DNA of 64,000 nucleotides from Piper betle (taxonomy: Eukaryota > Streptophyta > Magnoliopsida > Piperales > Piperaceae), in the NCBI GenBank assembly GCA_033002965.1, contig JAURVB010013359.1, forward strand, positions 62,001 through 126,000, read 5' to 3'. Both the position numbers and the translations under genes were made by a program. Shown in pieces: positions 36,318 through 47,541 of this stretch. Position 1 is the first letter of the stretch. Every line of letters begins with the position of its first letter. The notes beneath the pieces are model-generated. The model was not told where the DNA came from. It worked only from the letters and a program-made list of their open reading frames with translations, and searched no databases.

Positions 36318-38690
36318 TGGCTTAGCTCGGAATGAGATGAGATGAATGGACGCAGATAATAGTAAGAGAAAGGGAGAGAGAGCACAGAGCGAGTGTGAAC
36401 GAGAGAAAAGGTATAAGGAAGAAAAGAATATATGCAAAGGAGCAAGGAAGCTCCTTGATGAAGCCTTCTCAGAGGTAAACTAGAGCCTTTTTAAAAAATA
36501 GGCATGCTCTTTGTCACAACTCTCTGTAAAACAATCAAACAAAAACTGGTCAGGCAGTGTTCCAGTAAAGCTGATGGGTAATGGACAAAGAAATAAAAAT
36601 AAAATCTGTCACCAGGCTCAGCAAAATAACAACAACAAAAAAAAAATCACAAGAGCAAAAAAACAAAACAGTCAACTTCATCATGGACTCCAGGAGATCG
36701 TCGGTCCGGTGCAATCACCATGAGAAGAGAAGGTGACAACGAGCCTTTCTCATCATGTTAGAATTTAGCACGCGGATAAAATATTCTTCGCACTCAAGGA
36801 ACAAACGTGTTATAGTTCTCACACTACCACTTTCCCCTCCGAGGCAGACAAAAAAATGGCGACTTTGGAGCATGGGCATCCAAGGATCAAGCATAAAGTA
36901 TGAACAGCAAAATATGACGAGTAAATCACAGGACCACTCACTCATTGTCTATCAAGAAAACGACATAGCACAAAAGACCGACTTTTCCCCACGCATCACC
37001 AACGAGACACGAATACCCAGTTTCGTGTAACAAAGCGACCAAAAGCAAACAAACGAATGCATTAAACAGTTCGCATCAGCAAGCCACTCACCAAGAACCC
37101 AACAAATCCATACCCAGCGAGACAAACAGCAAAAAGACCGAACCTTTCGCAGATTTCGCAAGACACAAAGCAGGAAGAAAGCAACCATCTTCATCCCGCA
37201 TACTAAAACGAACTTTACTATTTAACCGATCAGAAGCAGTGAGAGACGCAACTAACCGTTGGAAAGACGCCGCCTTTCAGGCTCGAACGGCGCCACCTCC
37301 ACACCCAAGCTTCGCTATGGAAGGCCGGAAGTGAGATTGATGCCGGACTCCCACCTCCGGCGACGAAAATCACCGCCGGCGAGGAGGAAGAAATACTGCA
37401 GGATGTGGGGAGTGGGGAGTGTGGGTTCGAAATTTGAAGGTTGCAGTTGTCCCATCTCAGTAAAGAAGAGATTAAATTGACACAACAAGGGTAAAAGGTT
37501 AGTAAATGTCTTATTGGGTTCAAGTAGAGACCAAATATGCTAGGTATACATTAAAATAAAAAAGAACTAAGAAAAAATATAAGCCATTTAATTGTCACAG
37601 AAATTATTTTATAAAACCCAAGGTACTTTTGTTATAATTTATGCTTTATAATAATTATAAAAATTGACAAATTTGATAAAATTATCTTTAACAAAGAAAT
37701 GGAGAAATACAAGAGTTAAAAATAACGAATAAAATTCTTTTTTATTTTTATCTTATTATTCTATATTTTATTAATATTTTACTAAATATCCTTTTTATTT
37801 AATATTTTACCATAAATATATACAAAACAACACAACTAAACGCCGGAGGATGCAAACGTATAAATGAAAAAATCATTTTTTTTATAAAAAGTTTTTTTAA
37901 AAAAATAATTATAAAAAGAGAAATCTAAACATTTTCATGCATAGATTTGCATTTTGTTTTGTGCAGCCGATTAGACAAATATAGGTCATCCAATGATATT
38001 ATGAAATGGCGTTTATTTATGTCCGGTAGCCCGGACATGGTAAATATCAACAAATATCCATCGTGTAACAATTTGTCAACTTTGTGATCCCGAATCAATT
38101 AATTTCAAAAAAAAAATTAGTGAGAGAATTTTTCGGTTTCCGGGAATTAATAAACGGGGAGGATTAGCAAAATCGTAACGACCCCGTGTTTGCACGAGAA
38201 TGTCTGACCGGGCCCCACCGGCAGATTAAGTACGAGGTAGTGGGGCCCATTAAGTGGCGGGGCCGCTCAAAATAAGAATGTGAAAGTGGGCCTCCTCTAG
38301 TAACCATGGGCCGAAGATGCGTCCACGAAAGTTTGGGCCCATGGGCTTTACCAGCTGGCATTGGATAATCAAGGAAAACCAATCAAAAGACTCGCTTATC
38401 AATATAGCATCATAAATATTAAATATCTATACAAAAATAGAATACAATAAATATTAAAAAGGCCCAAAAAGTAATAAAATCAAAATTGTTCCAGTGCATG
38501 AACTGGTCAAAATTTTTTTAAAAAAAATAATACAAACAATAATGAATGGATCAAAACAAGATGACCCGATCAAAATATGTATTACCATGTTTCTCCTTAT
38601 GGCAAGTCGTTAATGACCCATGAAAGTCCTTCCTCCCACTGATTAGCTGATTAGCGGTTTCAATAACAGTGGATTTTCCAAGGTTTATTC
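36318..38690. other. transporter 5' flank and intergenic DNA
   Basis: The minus-strand 5' UTR and promoter of the transporter must start here. A GC-richer segment at about 37240-37440 could be its first non-coding exon. 37520-38690 is AT-rich and shows nothing I can name. Confidence 0.4.
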
Positions 38691-38699
38691 AGAAAAATG

Positions 38700-39770
38700 A
38701 ATTTTCTTTGTCCCTAGGGTGATAGATTGGAGTATGGATGGGGTTTTGGTGGATTTGTTTAGTGCTAGATGGAAGACAAGGAGGCTGTCGGTGAACGTGG
38801 GGTGTTTGAATTGGGGAGTCTGGTCTCAATGAGTTGATAAATCTGAGTTGATTAATCAGAGTTTATGACGGTAGCATGGACACCGGGAAAGAGCTCTCCG
38901 TGACAAACTTCGGCTGCTACGTCTTTGTGATGGAATGGTTTTCATTTTTCTATGATTACTGGGAAGTCCCGTTCTTCTTTTGCCTTGAATAATTTCTCCA
39001 ATCTCAGGGAACAAATTAAAAAAATTCACCTTTCTCAAGAAACCTTGGAAAATCCACTGTTATTGAAACCGTCTGTGGAGCTCGGGCATTCCGCGAACCA
39101 GCTGTCCCACCAGCAGTACACTTGCTCACATTGTTGTCGATAAGTGTGTATGGTTGGGAACACCTAATGGTTTGGAGACAGCAGGAGATTTCGATTGGGC
39201 AGCTTGGTGGAAGGAGAAGATTCCACCACGCCTTTTATTGTTTGGTTATAGGATGGCTTGGGAACGTTACCTACCTGTGAGGTGCTTCATGCTCGGAATT
39301 TAAAGGTACAGATGATTTGTTTGTTTTGTGGTGACTCTACAGAGACAATAGTGCACCTGTTAAAGAATTGTCATTTTGCAAAAGCAATTTGGTTTACAAT
39401 CTTTGCGATTCGTGTGGATGCATGGGATGTTTCCTCTCCTGTGATATTCTTACGTTAACTTCAAAGGTGGGCAATGCACCACAGGTTTAAGCAATCACAT
39501 TACCTTCTCACTTGTCTTCTTCTTTTGGAACGGATTTGGAAGGTTCCAAATGAAGTCAAGTTTCGAGGAAAGCAATTTACTTGTGATTAAGTGGTGAAAG
39601 GTATAAAAACACAGGTTGATGTTTATGTTTCAGCTCTTCGTTTAGTGAGTCCTTCTATGAAGTCTGCAAAGAATCACGTGCACTTTTAAGTTGTAAAATG
39701 AATGTGTTCCCTAGGTATAAAATAATGGTGGATGGTAGCTGGAAAACCGGGATCATTGGCCCGGTGTTTC
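38700..39770 (+). mobile_element. LINE remnant: zf-RVT and start of RNase H
   Basis: Broken frames read the C-terminal part of a plant LINE ORF2: DWSMDGVLVDLFSAR near 38728, WLGTPNG and DFDWAAWWKEKIPPR near 39150-39230. The zinc-binding zf-RVT motif follows (LPTCEVLHARNLK, CLFCGDSTETIVHLLKNC, AKAIWFTIF) at about 39262-39420, and an RNase H start VDGSWKTG at about 39729. Several stops and frameshifts make it inactive. The RNase H appears to continue at 42837. Confidence 0.7.
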
Positions 39771-39969
39771 ACGGGTAATTTGCTGTTAGTCAGTTTCAAA
39801 TAGTACACGATTGGTCTGGTTTAATCGGTCTAATGTTAAGATCCTTATGCGTTGTTGTTGGCTAAGACATTGGCATGTCCATAGTTGAATTTTTCTGTCG
39901 ACCCCAATTATTAAGTTATTGTTAAGTTGGTGACTTGTGTTTTATTTTGTTGTGTTGTATACATGAGGG

Positions 39970-41685
39970 TTGTGTTAACACCTCTTTCGTGCACACAACA
40001 CCCATTTAGGTCGCATTAGGCTTAAAGTCATACCAAATGCATTTCGATGGTCCCCTTCACCCTCTCTCTACCTCTCTCTCTCTCTTCCCAGCCCTTTCTT
40101 TTTTGTTTCTTTTTTTTTCTATCGTGTCTTTTTTTTCTTTCCTTTTTCTTTCCATCTTTTCCTTTTTTTTCCTTTCCTCTTTTTCACCCTCCTCTCTTGT
40201 CTTCTTTCATTTCCTCTCTCTCTGCCCTTTTCTCCTTCTCTTCTCCTCGCTGTCATCGAGTCTTCCCCCCCCCCTCTCTGCCTTTCTCTTCTCCCACATT
40301 CTTCCCTCTCTTTTCCCTCTTCCCTCTCTTTCCCCTTCTGCCTTCCTCTCCTCCTTCTCCCCTCCCTTCCCTTCTCCCTCTTCCTTCCCCCTTGCTAGCC
40401 GCCCCCTCCCTCTTCCTTCTTCTTTCTCCATGCCACCGTCGCCATGCGCTGCTGCCACCGCCATGGGCCTCCACCACCGTTAGGGCCTCCCTTTCCCCCT
40501 CCCTTTCCTCGGGTCGAGGTACACTCCTTCCTCACCCCATTTCTTTTCGTCTAATGCATGATCCATGGTTGTTTGGATATAGATCTCCATGATTATACAT
40601 GTAGATAGCCAGATCATCATCTCATCATACAGATATAGTATTTTCTCGTTGATTTTTTAATAAATATATAATTTTTATTATATGTGGTATATTGACTCAT
40701 AAAATGTAATCAAATATTCTCGCCAGGCTAAAATTGTAAAATCCATCAATTAATCTACCTAATAACGGTTGAAACAAAAAAGATTAAAATTTTATAATTT
40801 TGGGCGTTTTTGTGACCTGGATGTGCCAAGATGATAAATTAATTTAATAATAAAATAATCTTTAATTGACGAGCACTGGTTTTTTAAGATCTCCTGATTA
40901 AAGTCGCTACAACGATCAACAGGAAATTTAAATAATTTACACAAAATCGGATGTTACTTTTTATAATTTTAATGAGATCTTATTTTTGATTAGTGTGTCA
41001 CGTATCTTAATTAAATGAATTTTTCGGGCATTTTAATATCACTTGTCAGATTTAAGTGCATGGGTTGAATCTCAAAAATAATTTCATAATGAATTGAGAT
41101 CTTTGGTTCGTCATATTTATTGATTTATCAGAATCTCATTTAGTTTTCGACACAATCAGCATGTGAATGTGATGTGATTGTTTTGAGATGTGATATGTTT
41201 AATTTTATGCCCTTTCATGTCATGTCATTTATTGCATTTAGGATTGTTTGCATGTCATTGCATGCACACATTATTTAGGGTTTGAGTAATAATTTGCATT
41301 TGCTAGGCCATGCGGAGTCAAACTCGCCAAACTTGGATGTGGATCTTGCCTTACAGGTCTGTTAGGACTCCTTTTTACTTGATCTCTTGTTTAACTCTAT
41401 CGCAATTTTGACTAATATAGTAAGACACAATTAGTAACGTTTTATTGGATTCCACTATTTACGGGTCATCTTATAGAGTATTATTGAGATCCTTTGTTGT
41501 GAATTTCAAAAATATGAGATTCAGATCAAAAGTTGTTTTAGCGCTATTTATCAGTCTTTCCTAGGACTTGTAAGTATGCTATGATTTTTAAATTTTCTAT
41601 GTATGTATGATGGATAGGAGCGTGAGGCCCACCAAGGGGCTCAGTCGATATCCACCTATGGTGTTTAGCTTGATATTTAATTTAT

Positions 41686-41745
<60 letters not shown>

Positions 41746-42833
41746 TCTATTACTTACTAGCAATGTATATATCTTACATGTGCATGTTTCCCATTGATTG
41801 TATCCGAGTCATGCAATGTTATGGTGATTATGGTGTGACTTTTTGTTGATTGTATTCAGGATATGGTGGTGATATGGTTTAGATCTGATATGTTACCATT
41901 GAGTATCTCCGATTCATGTTCATGTATATTTCTATGATTATGATTAGGTCGTGTTACTTATACTTCGATATGATGACATCGGTGTGGAGAATTTTTGTTT
42001 TTGTGTTGAAGTTTCTTGTAGATGATGAGTCATCCATTTGCCAATTTGTAATTATTTTTTGTAGTTATTTTCGGACCGGTAATTTTTGATTACTAACATA
42101 TATTGTCTATATAGGTTGGTGTTACAGGTTCAGTCGGAGAGACGTAAGGATCGAGAATGGCTCATGGGATGAGTCACTTGATTGCTATTGTGTATGTAGT
42201 TTGCTCATGTTGATGTGTGGCTGGTTAGGAATATAATTATTATGTGGGGGTTGGTGAGCCAATATGATTATTCATCTGAGGCTAGTGGGCTGTATAATGA
42301 AAATATTATTCTGAGCTAGTAAGCCACTTTGAATTTTGTCTGTATTAGTATGAATGACCTTTCCTTCATGTGTGAGAGACTACAAGTCATGAAATACAGA
42401 GTTTTCATGTAGGAATTTTCCAAGCCTTAGAGTCATGGAACTAAAGGATAAAATTAACCCAAGTACGTTAAACTGTTTAATCTATGCAGATACCTGTGGC
42501 AAAAAAGAAATATGTGTTGGATGAGTTTTTGGGCTTTATTTTGTGGGTTGAAATGCTCGTGTAAAGACCAAACAAACCAATAATCTCTGTAATTTGGATT
42601 CATTTATAATGGCTTATTTACGTGAGCCCAACCTTATGTATCTAGACATGTTTTTAGTATGATCATGTGTATTTTGATTGCATATTAGATTCCTCCGAGC
42701 CTTCCATCTTTTGATACCCTGAATGGTTAAATTTATCGGTGAGTCCGCTTGCTATTTAAGTTGAGTAAGAGTAACATTTCGAGATTTAATACTTTGGTTC
42801 AATCCGTGTTGCGAGCCGAATTTGGGTATTACA
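39970..42833 (+). repeat. degenerate Tekay-like LTR, probably solo
   Basis: It ends TTTGGGTATTACA at 42833, the same kind of end as the LARD LTR in that orientation (TTTGGGGTGTTACA). Inside it follows the LARD LTR plan: a pyrimidine/GC-rich block (40040-40510), then AT-rich sequence, then ACAGGTCTGTTAGGACTC (41354) and CGTTTTATTGGATTCCA (41438), close to LARD sequence. It contains a long (TA)n at 41689-41744. The left end is a guess, and no target duplication was found. The 40037-40592 ORFs are low-complexity artefacts of the pyrimidine tract. Confidence 0.5.
41689..41744. repeat. (TA)n microsatellite
   Basis: An uninterrupted run of about 28 TA units. Confidence 0.95.
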
Positions 42834-42836
42834 ATA

Positions 42837-43228
42837 GCTTTTTCGAAAGAATTGATTATTCAAGTTGGGGTTTTGTGGCTTATACTATAACTAACACCAT
42901 TCTACATGTTGGATCAAGTAAAAGAGGATCAGTTCAAGTAGCTGAATTTGAAGGAGCTCTAGAGGCAGTTCGGTATGTTGTAAAGTGGAATCTTAAGTCT
43001 CCTTTGATGTTTCTGGACTGTAGTATGTTGGCTAACGCTTTGAATGGTGATATTTCTGATGTTGACACTACAATCTTGCCTTTTGTTGATAGGCTAAGAC
43101 TAGTTTGTAGTCAGAATGAACTTTTTTGTTGGATTTCCCGTAATTGTAACATGTTAATTCATTGTGCTGCAAATTATTCTCGTAAGCATTTTGTGCACTA
43201 TAATGACGACACTTTCTGTTTGCCTTAG
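42837..43228 (+). mobile_element. LINE remnant: RNase H (RVT_3) domain
   Basis: An open frame reads SSWGFVAYTITNTILHVGS, AEFEGALEAVRYVVKWNLK, MFLDCSMLANALNG, FCWISRNCNMLIHCAANYS and ends TAG at 43226-43228. This is the order of the reverse-transcriptase-like RNase H domain (RVT_3) found at the end of plant LINE ORF2. It probably continues the remnant at 38700-39770, with the intervening LTR inserted between them. The longer ORF start at 42749 lies in LTR sequence and is not real. Confidence 0.65.
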
Positions 43229-43744
43229 TTTATTTTATGCAAGTTATGTTGAAAAAAGTCATAATTTTAAATGACACATCTTTTAATTTTTATAACTAGA
43301 CACATCATCGTCATCTTATAAAAGTACCCTTTTATAATTTTAGCTCTATGTTTAGTGATTTTAGGCTCAAATTTAAAAATTAATACATCCGGAAATCATA
43401 CAATAATAATATCACGAGCAACAAGATCATTTAAATGCAGATCAAGAAGATGAAGCAACGAGGGTCTGGATGACGGTCGCATGGCACGGATTGGAGAGAT
43501 AGGTGATCAGGTTGTAGATCCGTATGAGTCACACTTGCCTGCACGAATATCCCCAACATAGCCACCATTGCTAACCTTCCTCATTACCAACAGAAAATCG
43601 GAAAGAAACTATTGTCGTGTAAAAAAATTATAAAAAGGGTGCAGATTGCATACTCATTTAGTATTGTAGTATTACCATTCTTGACCTCCTTGAGTTTCCA
43701 TTCATTGACATTGTCTGTACCCTTGGCCAAACCCATAGTTATAA

Positions 43745-44180
43745 AAATCGGAATCAGAATCGGAATTAGTTCTTGAAGGAGTCACTGAATCGGATCGAAT
43801 TGGTCTAAATCAGTTAGGAATCGATTTAGTTGAATCGGTCCAAATCGGTCTTATACAAAAATTTTAACTTAATTAAAATCGGTGGGTTATTAATAATAGA
43901 ACATGTTATTTTGATATTATGGTATGTTTTATCTTTTATGATATTTTTTTCATATTTTTTGAATTATTTAAAATTAATTATTTTTTTGGATTCGAGGTGG
44001 ATTCGAGTTAAGTTTTAATTACGAGAATATCACTGACTATTTCTTTATTTCTTTCCCCTGCTCTCTCCCACACCCGCTACCCTCCTTCCCCTGTCGCCGC
44101 CGCCACTGCTGTCCCGCCCCACCTCCCCTAGCCGGCCCCACCCAGCCCCTGTGCCCCCGCCCCTCCCCATCTCCTCAAAT
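43745..44180. mobile_element. repeat fragment replacing an LHCA5 exon
   Basis: Starts with repeated AATCGGAATC/GAATCGGTCC-type motifs (43745-43855), then a stretch (about 43880-44040) resembling the Tekay LTR segment also captured in the hAT-like element (GGTGGGTTATTA, TTCGAGTTAAG, TTACGA). A C-rich tract follows to 44170. The architecture parallels the element at 6018-7198. Terminal repeats and target duplication were not found. Confidence 0.45.
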
Positions 44181-44668
44181 CTATTAAGTACCAAATTCAA
44201 AGATTAATGTTCACGAAATCACCCAGAGCAGAGATGTGTATGATAAATGTATATTTACAATTACCTTGACATAGGTAGAACTTAGATTTACCAATGTAAT
44301 TATAAGTTGCAGTGGTTCTTATTATACAGCAATATTTGACTAAACAATAACTTAGTAGCTGTGGAAAAGCTAATTATTCGATTACCTCACCAGGAGTTGC
44401 ACAATGAAGAAGAGTGTTTCTGTGTTGGCAAATTCATACTTTACAGCTCCCGCTTCGTGCCAGATAGGAACGTTGCTCAGCCCAGTTGCACGAAGCAACT
44501 ATTCACCAATTTCAAACAAGATCTCATCAAAATCACCTTTCGAAACCCACCAATTAAATGCGAGTGACTTGAGCTCAACTAGAATTGCGTTGGGATTCTG
44601 GTGTTAAAATTAAACGCCTAGCAATTAACAATACACAAAGGTTCTATGTAGCTATTACAACACGAAGT

Positions 44669-45007
44669 TGGTATGAATATAATGGGCACGTGTTTGAATG
44701 TAAGGGTTGGAGGGAAACAATAGGGATGGGGTTTGTGAAACAGGGGATATAAAAACAGAGTGTGGGAATTGTAATTGGCATCTTTGGGTGATAATAAATC
44801 TTCGTTTTAGTTTGTTATTCTCTTCCGACTTTTCAGGAAGAACAACCAGGGAGTAAGGTCCGTCCTTGCTTCCATCCATACCAACTCCACTTCGATTCCA
44901 TCTTCATCACCTGCAGGTCGTCATCGCCATGGCGCCCGTGAAGCAGAGTAGGAAGCAGAGTCGTGGGAAAGGAATCCTTGGCGACGCTGGTGAAGAAGAA
45001 CCTACCA
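44669..45007 (+). repeat. 5' LTR of the PRD3/CPN60 element
   Basis: 339 bp. It differs from the 3' LTR at three positions I can see (T/C at 44691, T/C in the AACAATAGGG stretch, T/A in AGTCGTGGG). It includes a TATA box and, near its end, the ATG of the long ORF. Confidence 0.92.
44748..44754 (+). promoter_or_regulatory. TATA box in the 5' LTR
   Basis: TATAAAA inside the LTR, about 180 bp before the ATG at 44929. Also present in the 3' LTR. A normal place for the LTR promoter. Confidence 0.6.
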
Positions 45008-47541
45008 AATTGGTATCAGAGCCTGGCGAGGGAGGTAAGAGTTCTTCATCCAATTCTGAAGAATTTGCACAAATTCGTAAGGTTCAATATCAATTGCTTG
45101 CTGCTGTTTCCAATATGTCTGCAAAATTGGAATTATTGTTACAATCAAGAATTGATGGATTGGGGCATAGAGAGGGAATTGGTACCTCGAATGTTAGGGT
45201 TTCTGCAATTGGCGTAGATCTCCACGATCATGTGCAGGGCATCAACACCAGTCTTCAACAGCAGGAGCAGATGTGGTCTTCAGGGAGTGGACGACCACAA
45301 TTGCAGGGCATCCACCATCCATTGCAACAGGAGGAGTTCTTGATGCATTCAGGGAGTGGACCACAATTGCAGGGAATCCGTGGTAATAACCATTTGGAAG
45401 AGCATGCCATGTTGTTTGTTGGTAGACATCAGCAATTTGGAGGACCAGTCATGACGCCCAGATTTGGCATGGAACCTGTTCGACAGAATGTCCAGGAGGG
45501 CTTCTTGCATAACATTCCAAGTGAGGCTTATGTGAGGGGATCCAAGATCAGTTTTCCAGAATTCGATGGTTCAAAGGATCCTAATTCTTGGTTCAGGCGA
45601 GCAGAGAAATTTGATGTGCTGCAACAACATCAAGAAATATCTTCTTGGGCGCAATTGGAAGATACCATGAACCTGCAATTAGGACAATCAGACTATCAAG
45701 AGTATACAACTCGATTCAGTAGGTTGACAACAAGGGTTTCCCACGATCGAACAAGATCTCCAGCTTTAGTTCCACAAATGTCACAAGCGATGGCAGAAAA
45801 TGAGGCACCTGTTTCTGCTGACACAAAAAAGAGAATCACACTTCTTGAAGGAGAGGAGGATTTTCTCACCTCCTGGAAATCAATCAAAGTGGCTGAGGAT
45901 GGTGATTTTGACTGTGGCACACCTCCAAGCAAGAAAAAGGGCTTCAAACTTGACAAATTAGATTTCAATTTTAATGGACCTGGTGGTTTTGATCCAAGCA
46001 TGAATGCTGCCACATATAGGACTCTACCTTCTTTAAGAAGAAGCATGGTCTCCTTGAAAGACAATGCATCTGCTCTTGGGCTTCCAAAGTCTGCTGACAA
46101 GTCACAAGATATGCAAGCGCAGCATCCTACCTTGAAAAAGTTGTCTACAATTTGTGGAAAGTTTGCTGGTATTGCAAATCATCTTGGCATTAAAAGAATT
46201 GCTACAGCTGAAGCTGATTATAGGAAGACATTGCCACCAAAAAAGAGTGATGATAATCTGATGGTAAGAGAAAAGAATTTCGGGAATGAAGACTGCATAA
46301 TTAAGGGGCTAAGTGAATCTAAATCTTTGTTGAAGTTCAGAAAAAGCGTGATCATGGCTGAAACGCAGAACATTCTGGATGACTCGGTGAATTGGAGGGG
46401 AAGAGAATTCGTTGTGGGGATGAATGCCAACTCTATCTTGAGAGAACTTGGCATAGAGCAGCAGCAGCAATTGTCACAATTTTCACAAGGAATGACCATG
46501 TCCCAGCTGTCACAGAATTCAGATGATTTTCCTCCCAACGAACCGAGAATTATGTCACAAGAAAGAGATCTGTCTTTGCGAAAAATGTCTAGTATACAGC
46601 CTATCTCTTACGCACGAGAAGATTCCCAGATTCCAATGTCCAGATCCTCTACTAATGTTGCTCGAAGATGGAATTCGACACCAGGCCCAGATGAGAAATG
46701 TCATGTTAATGAAGAGGTAGAACGTAGAATTGGACTGATGGAAACTTCAATAAGCAGATTGGGAATGATCCTCGATTCTGTTCAGAGCGATGTTATGCAA
46801 GTTAATCGATCAGTAAAAGAAGTTGTACTGGGAAATGAAGGCTTACAGCAGAAGTTGGTCATGCAAGATAAAACTTTGCTGCAAACAGTTAAGGTGCAAG
46901 AAGACATTAAATCCAGAATTGAAAGTGATCTCAAGTGTATACTTGATAAACTGCAAAAAGATGCCATGGAGAGTAAACTAGGGGAGTTTGGCTCATTGTT
47001 ATTAGCCTTACCAAACCAAATACAGGCACAGATACAGAACGCTCATAATGATCTTTTGTCAACTGTCACAATGGAGGTGGCGAAGGTGAACGGCATAAAG
47101 TCTCCTAAGGAAACCCATATGTTGCCTAGCACTGAGCCTTCAAATAGCAATGCCCACGTTGCTGTTCAATCTACTAATAAGAAGCTTGCTTTAACGAAAG
47201 TCCAACATGTGAATCTAAAGAGTAGCCTAGGAAGCCTGCACCACAGCAAAGCACAGCTTATTTCTTTTCCTGGCAGGAGTCCTAAATGTGAGATTAAAAA
47301 TGAGCAAAGTGATATCCCGGAAAAGGAACCCATATGGAAAGTTATAGAATCAGATGAAGAGATGGATAATGGCTTTTCTTGTTTACTCAAGGAAAGAGAG
47401 ACGAGTATAGACAGAAACAGAGTGGCAGCTGAGGTGAATGCAGAAACAGAGAGGATTCTGAGGAAGGCAAGGAGAAGGTACTACATGTGCCACTATCCTT
47501 ACCCATGCCATATTTCCCGACGGATGCAAGTCTGTTGCTAA
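44929..47541 (+). CDS. chimeric gag-PRD3 fusion ORF of the retroelement, 870 aa
   Basis: One uninterrupted frame. I start it at ATG 44929 (MAPVKQSRKQSRGKG), which lies inside the 5' LTR; upstream codons are open but without ATG. Residues 1-280 are a Gypsy-type gag fragment, with SFPEFDGSKDPNSWFRRAE at about 208-226 and QEYTTRFSRLTTRV later. Residues about 280-505 are unidentified. Residues about 511-851 match PRD3/PAIR1: QQLSQFSQGMTMSQLSQ, SQERDLSLRKMSS, AREDSQIPMSRSS, RRIGLMETSISRLGMILDS, SVQSDVMQVNRSVKEV (coiled coil), and the C-terminal IESDEEMDNGFSCLL and ERILRKARRR. PRD3/PAIR1 is needed for meiotic double-strand-break formation. The last ~19 codons read CPN60 DNA out of frame. Expression is unknown. 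Confidence 0.85.
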   Translation: MAPVKQSRKQSRGKGILGDAGEEEPTKLVSEPGEGGKSSSSNSEEFAQIRKVQYQLLAAVSNMSAKLELLLQSRIDGLGHREGIGTSNVRVSAIGVDLHDHVQGINTSLQQQEQMWSSGSGRPQLQGIHHPLQQEEFLMHSGSGPQLQGIRGNNHLEEHAMLFVGRHQQFGGPVMTPRFGMEPVRQNVQEGFLHNIPSEAYVRGSKISFPEFDGSKDPNSWFRRAEKFDVLQQHQEISSWAQLEDTMNLQLGQSDYQEYTTRFSRLTTRVSHDRTRSPALVPQMSQAMAENEAPVSADTKKRITLLEGEEDFLTSWKSIKVAEDGDFDCGTPPSKKKGFKLDKLDFNFNGPGGFDPSMNAATYRTLPSLRRSMVSLKDNASALGLPKSADKSQDMQAQHPTLKKLSTICGKFAGIANHLGIKRIATAEADYRKTLPPKKSDDNLMVREKNFGNEDCIIKGLSESKSLLKFRKSVIMAETQNILDDSVNWRGREFVVGMNANSILRELGIEQQQQLSQFSQGMTMSQLSQNSDDFPPNEPRIMSQERDLSLRKMSSIQPISYAREDSQIPMSRSSTNVARRWNSTPGPDEKCHVNEEVERRIGLMETSISRLGMILDSVQSDVMQVNRSVKEVVLGNEGLQQKLVMQDKTLLQTVKVQEDIKSRIESDLKCILDKLQKDAMESKLGEFGSLLLALPNQIQAQIQNAHNDLLSTVTMEVAKVNGIKSPKETHMLPSTEPSNSNAHVAVQSTNKKLALTKVQHVNLKSSLGSLHHSKAQLISFPGRSPKCEIKNEQSDIPEKEPIWKVIESDEEMDNGFSCLLKERETSIDRNRVAAEVNAETERILRKARRRYYMCHYPYPCHISRRMQVCC
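45011..45023 (+). other. primer-binding site
   Basis: TGGTATCAGAGCC, complementary to initiator tRNA-Met, three bases after the LTR. It lies within the coding frame. Confidence 0.9.
46459..47482 (+). pseudogene. PRD3: captured PRD3/PAIR1 cDNA segment
   Basis: About 340 codons of continuous similarity to Arabidopsis PRD3 and rice PAIR1, in the correct order and frame. It covers the Ser/Gln-rich region, the conserved coiled coil and the conserved C-terminal acidic/basic motifs, with no intron. The family N-terminus (MKxNKACD-type) is not visible; other sequence precedes. Intronless colinearity says it came from a spliced transcript. Typed as pseudogene because it is a transposon-borne copy, although its frame is open. 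Confidence 0.88.

Noticed and set aside
40037..40592. 181-residue Ser/Phe/Leu/Pro-rich ORF
   Set aside because: A translation of a pyrimidine-rich tract within an LTR-like repeat; low complexity.
42749..42836. N-terminal 29 codons of the 159-residue ORF
   Set aside because: This part lies in the LTR-like sequence ending GGGTATTACA; only the portion after it is RNase H-like.
44866..44928. Upstream extension of the chimeric ORF from a TTG
   Set aside because: TTG is not a credible plant start. The ATG at 44929 is in frame and followed by the conserved LTR-encoded MAPVKQ.
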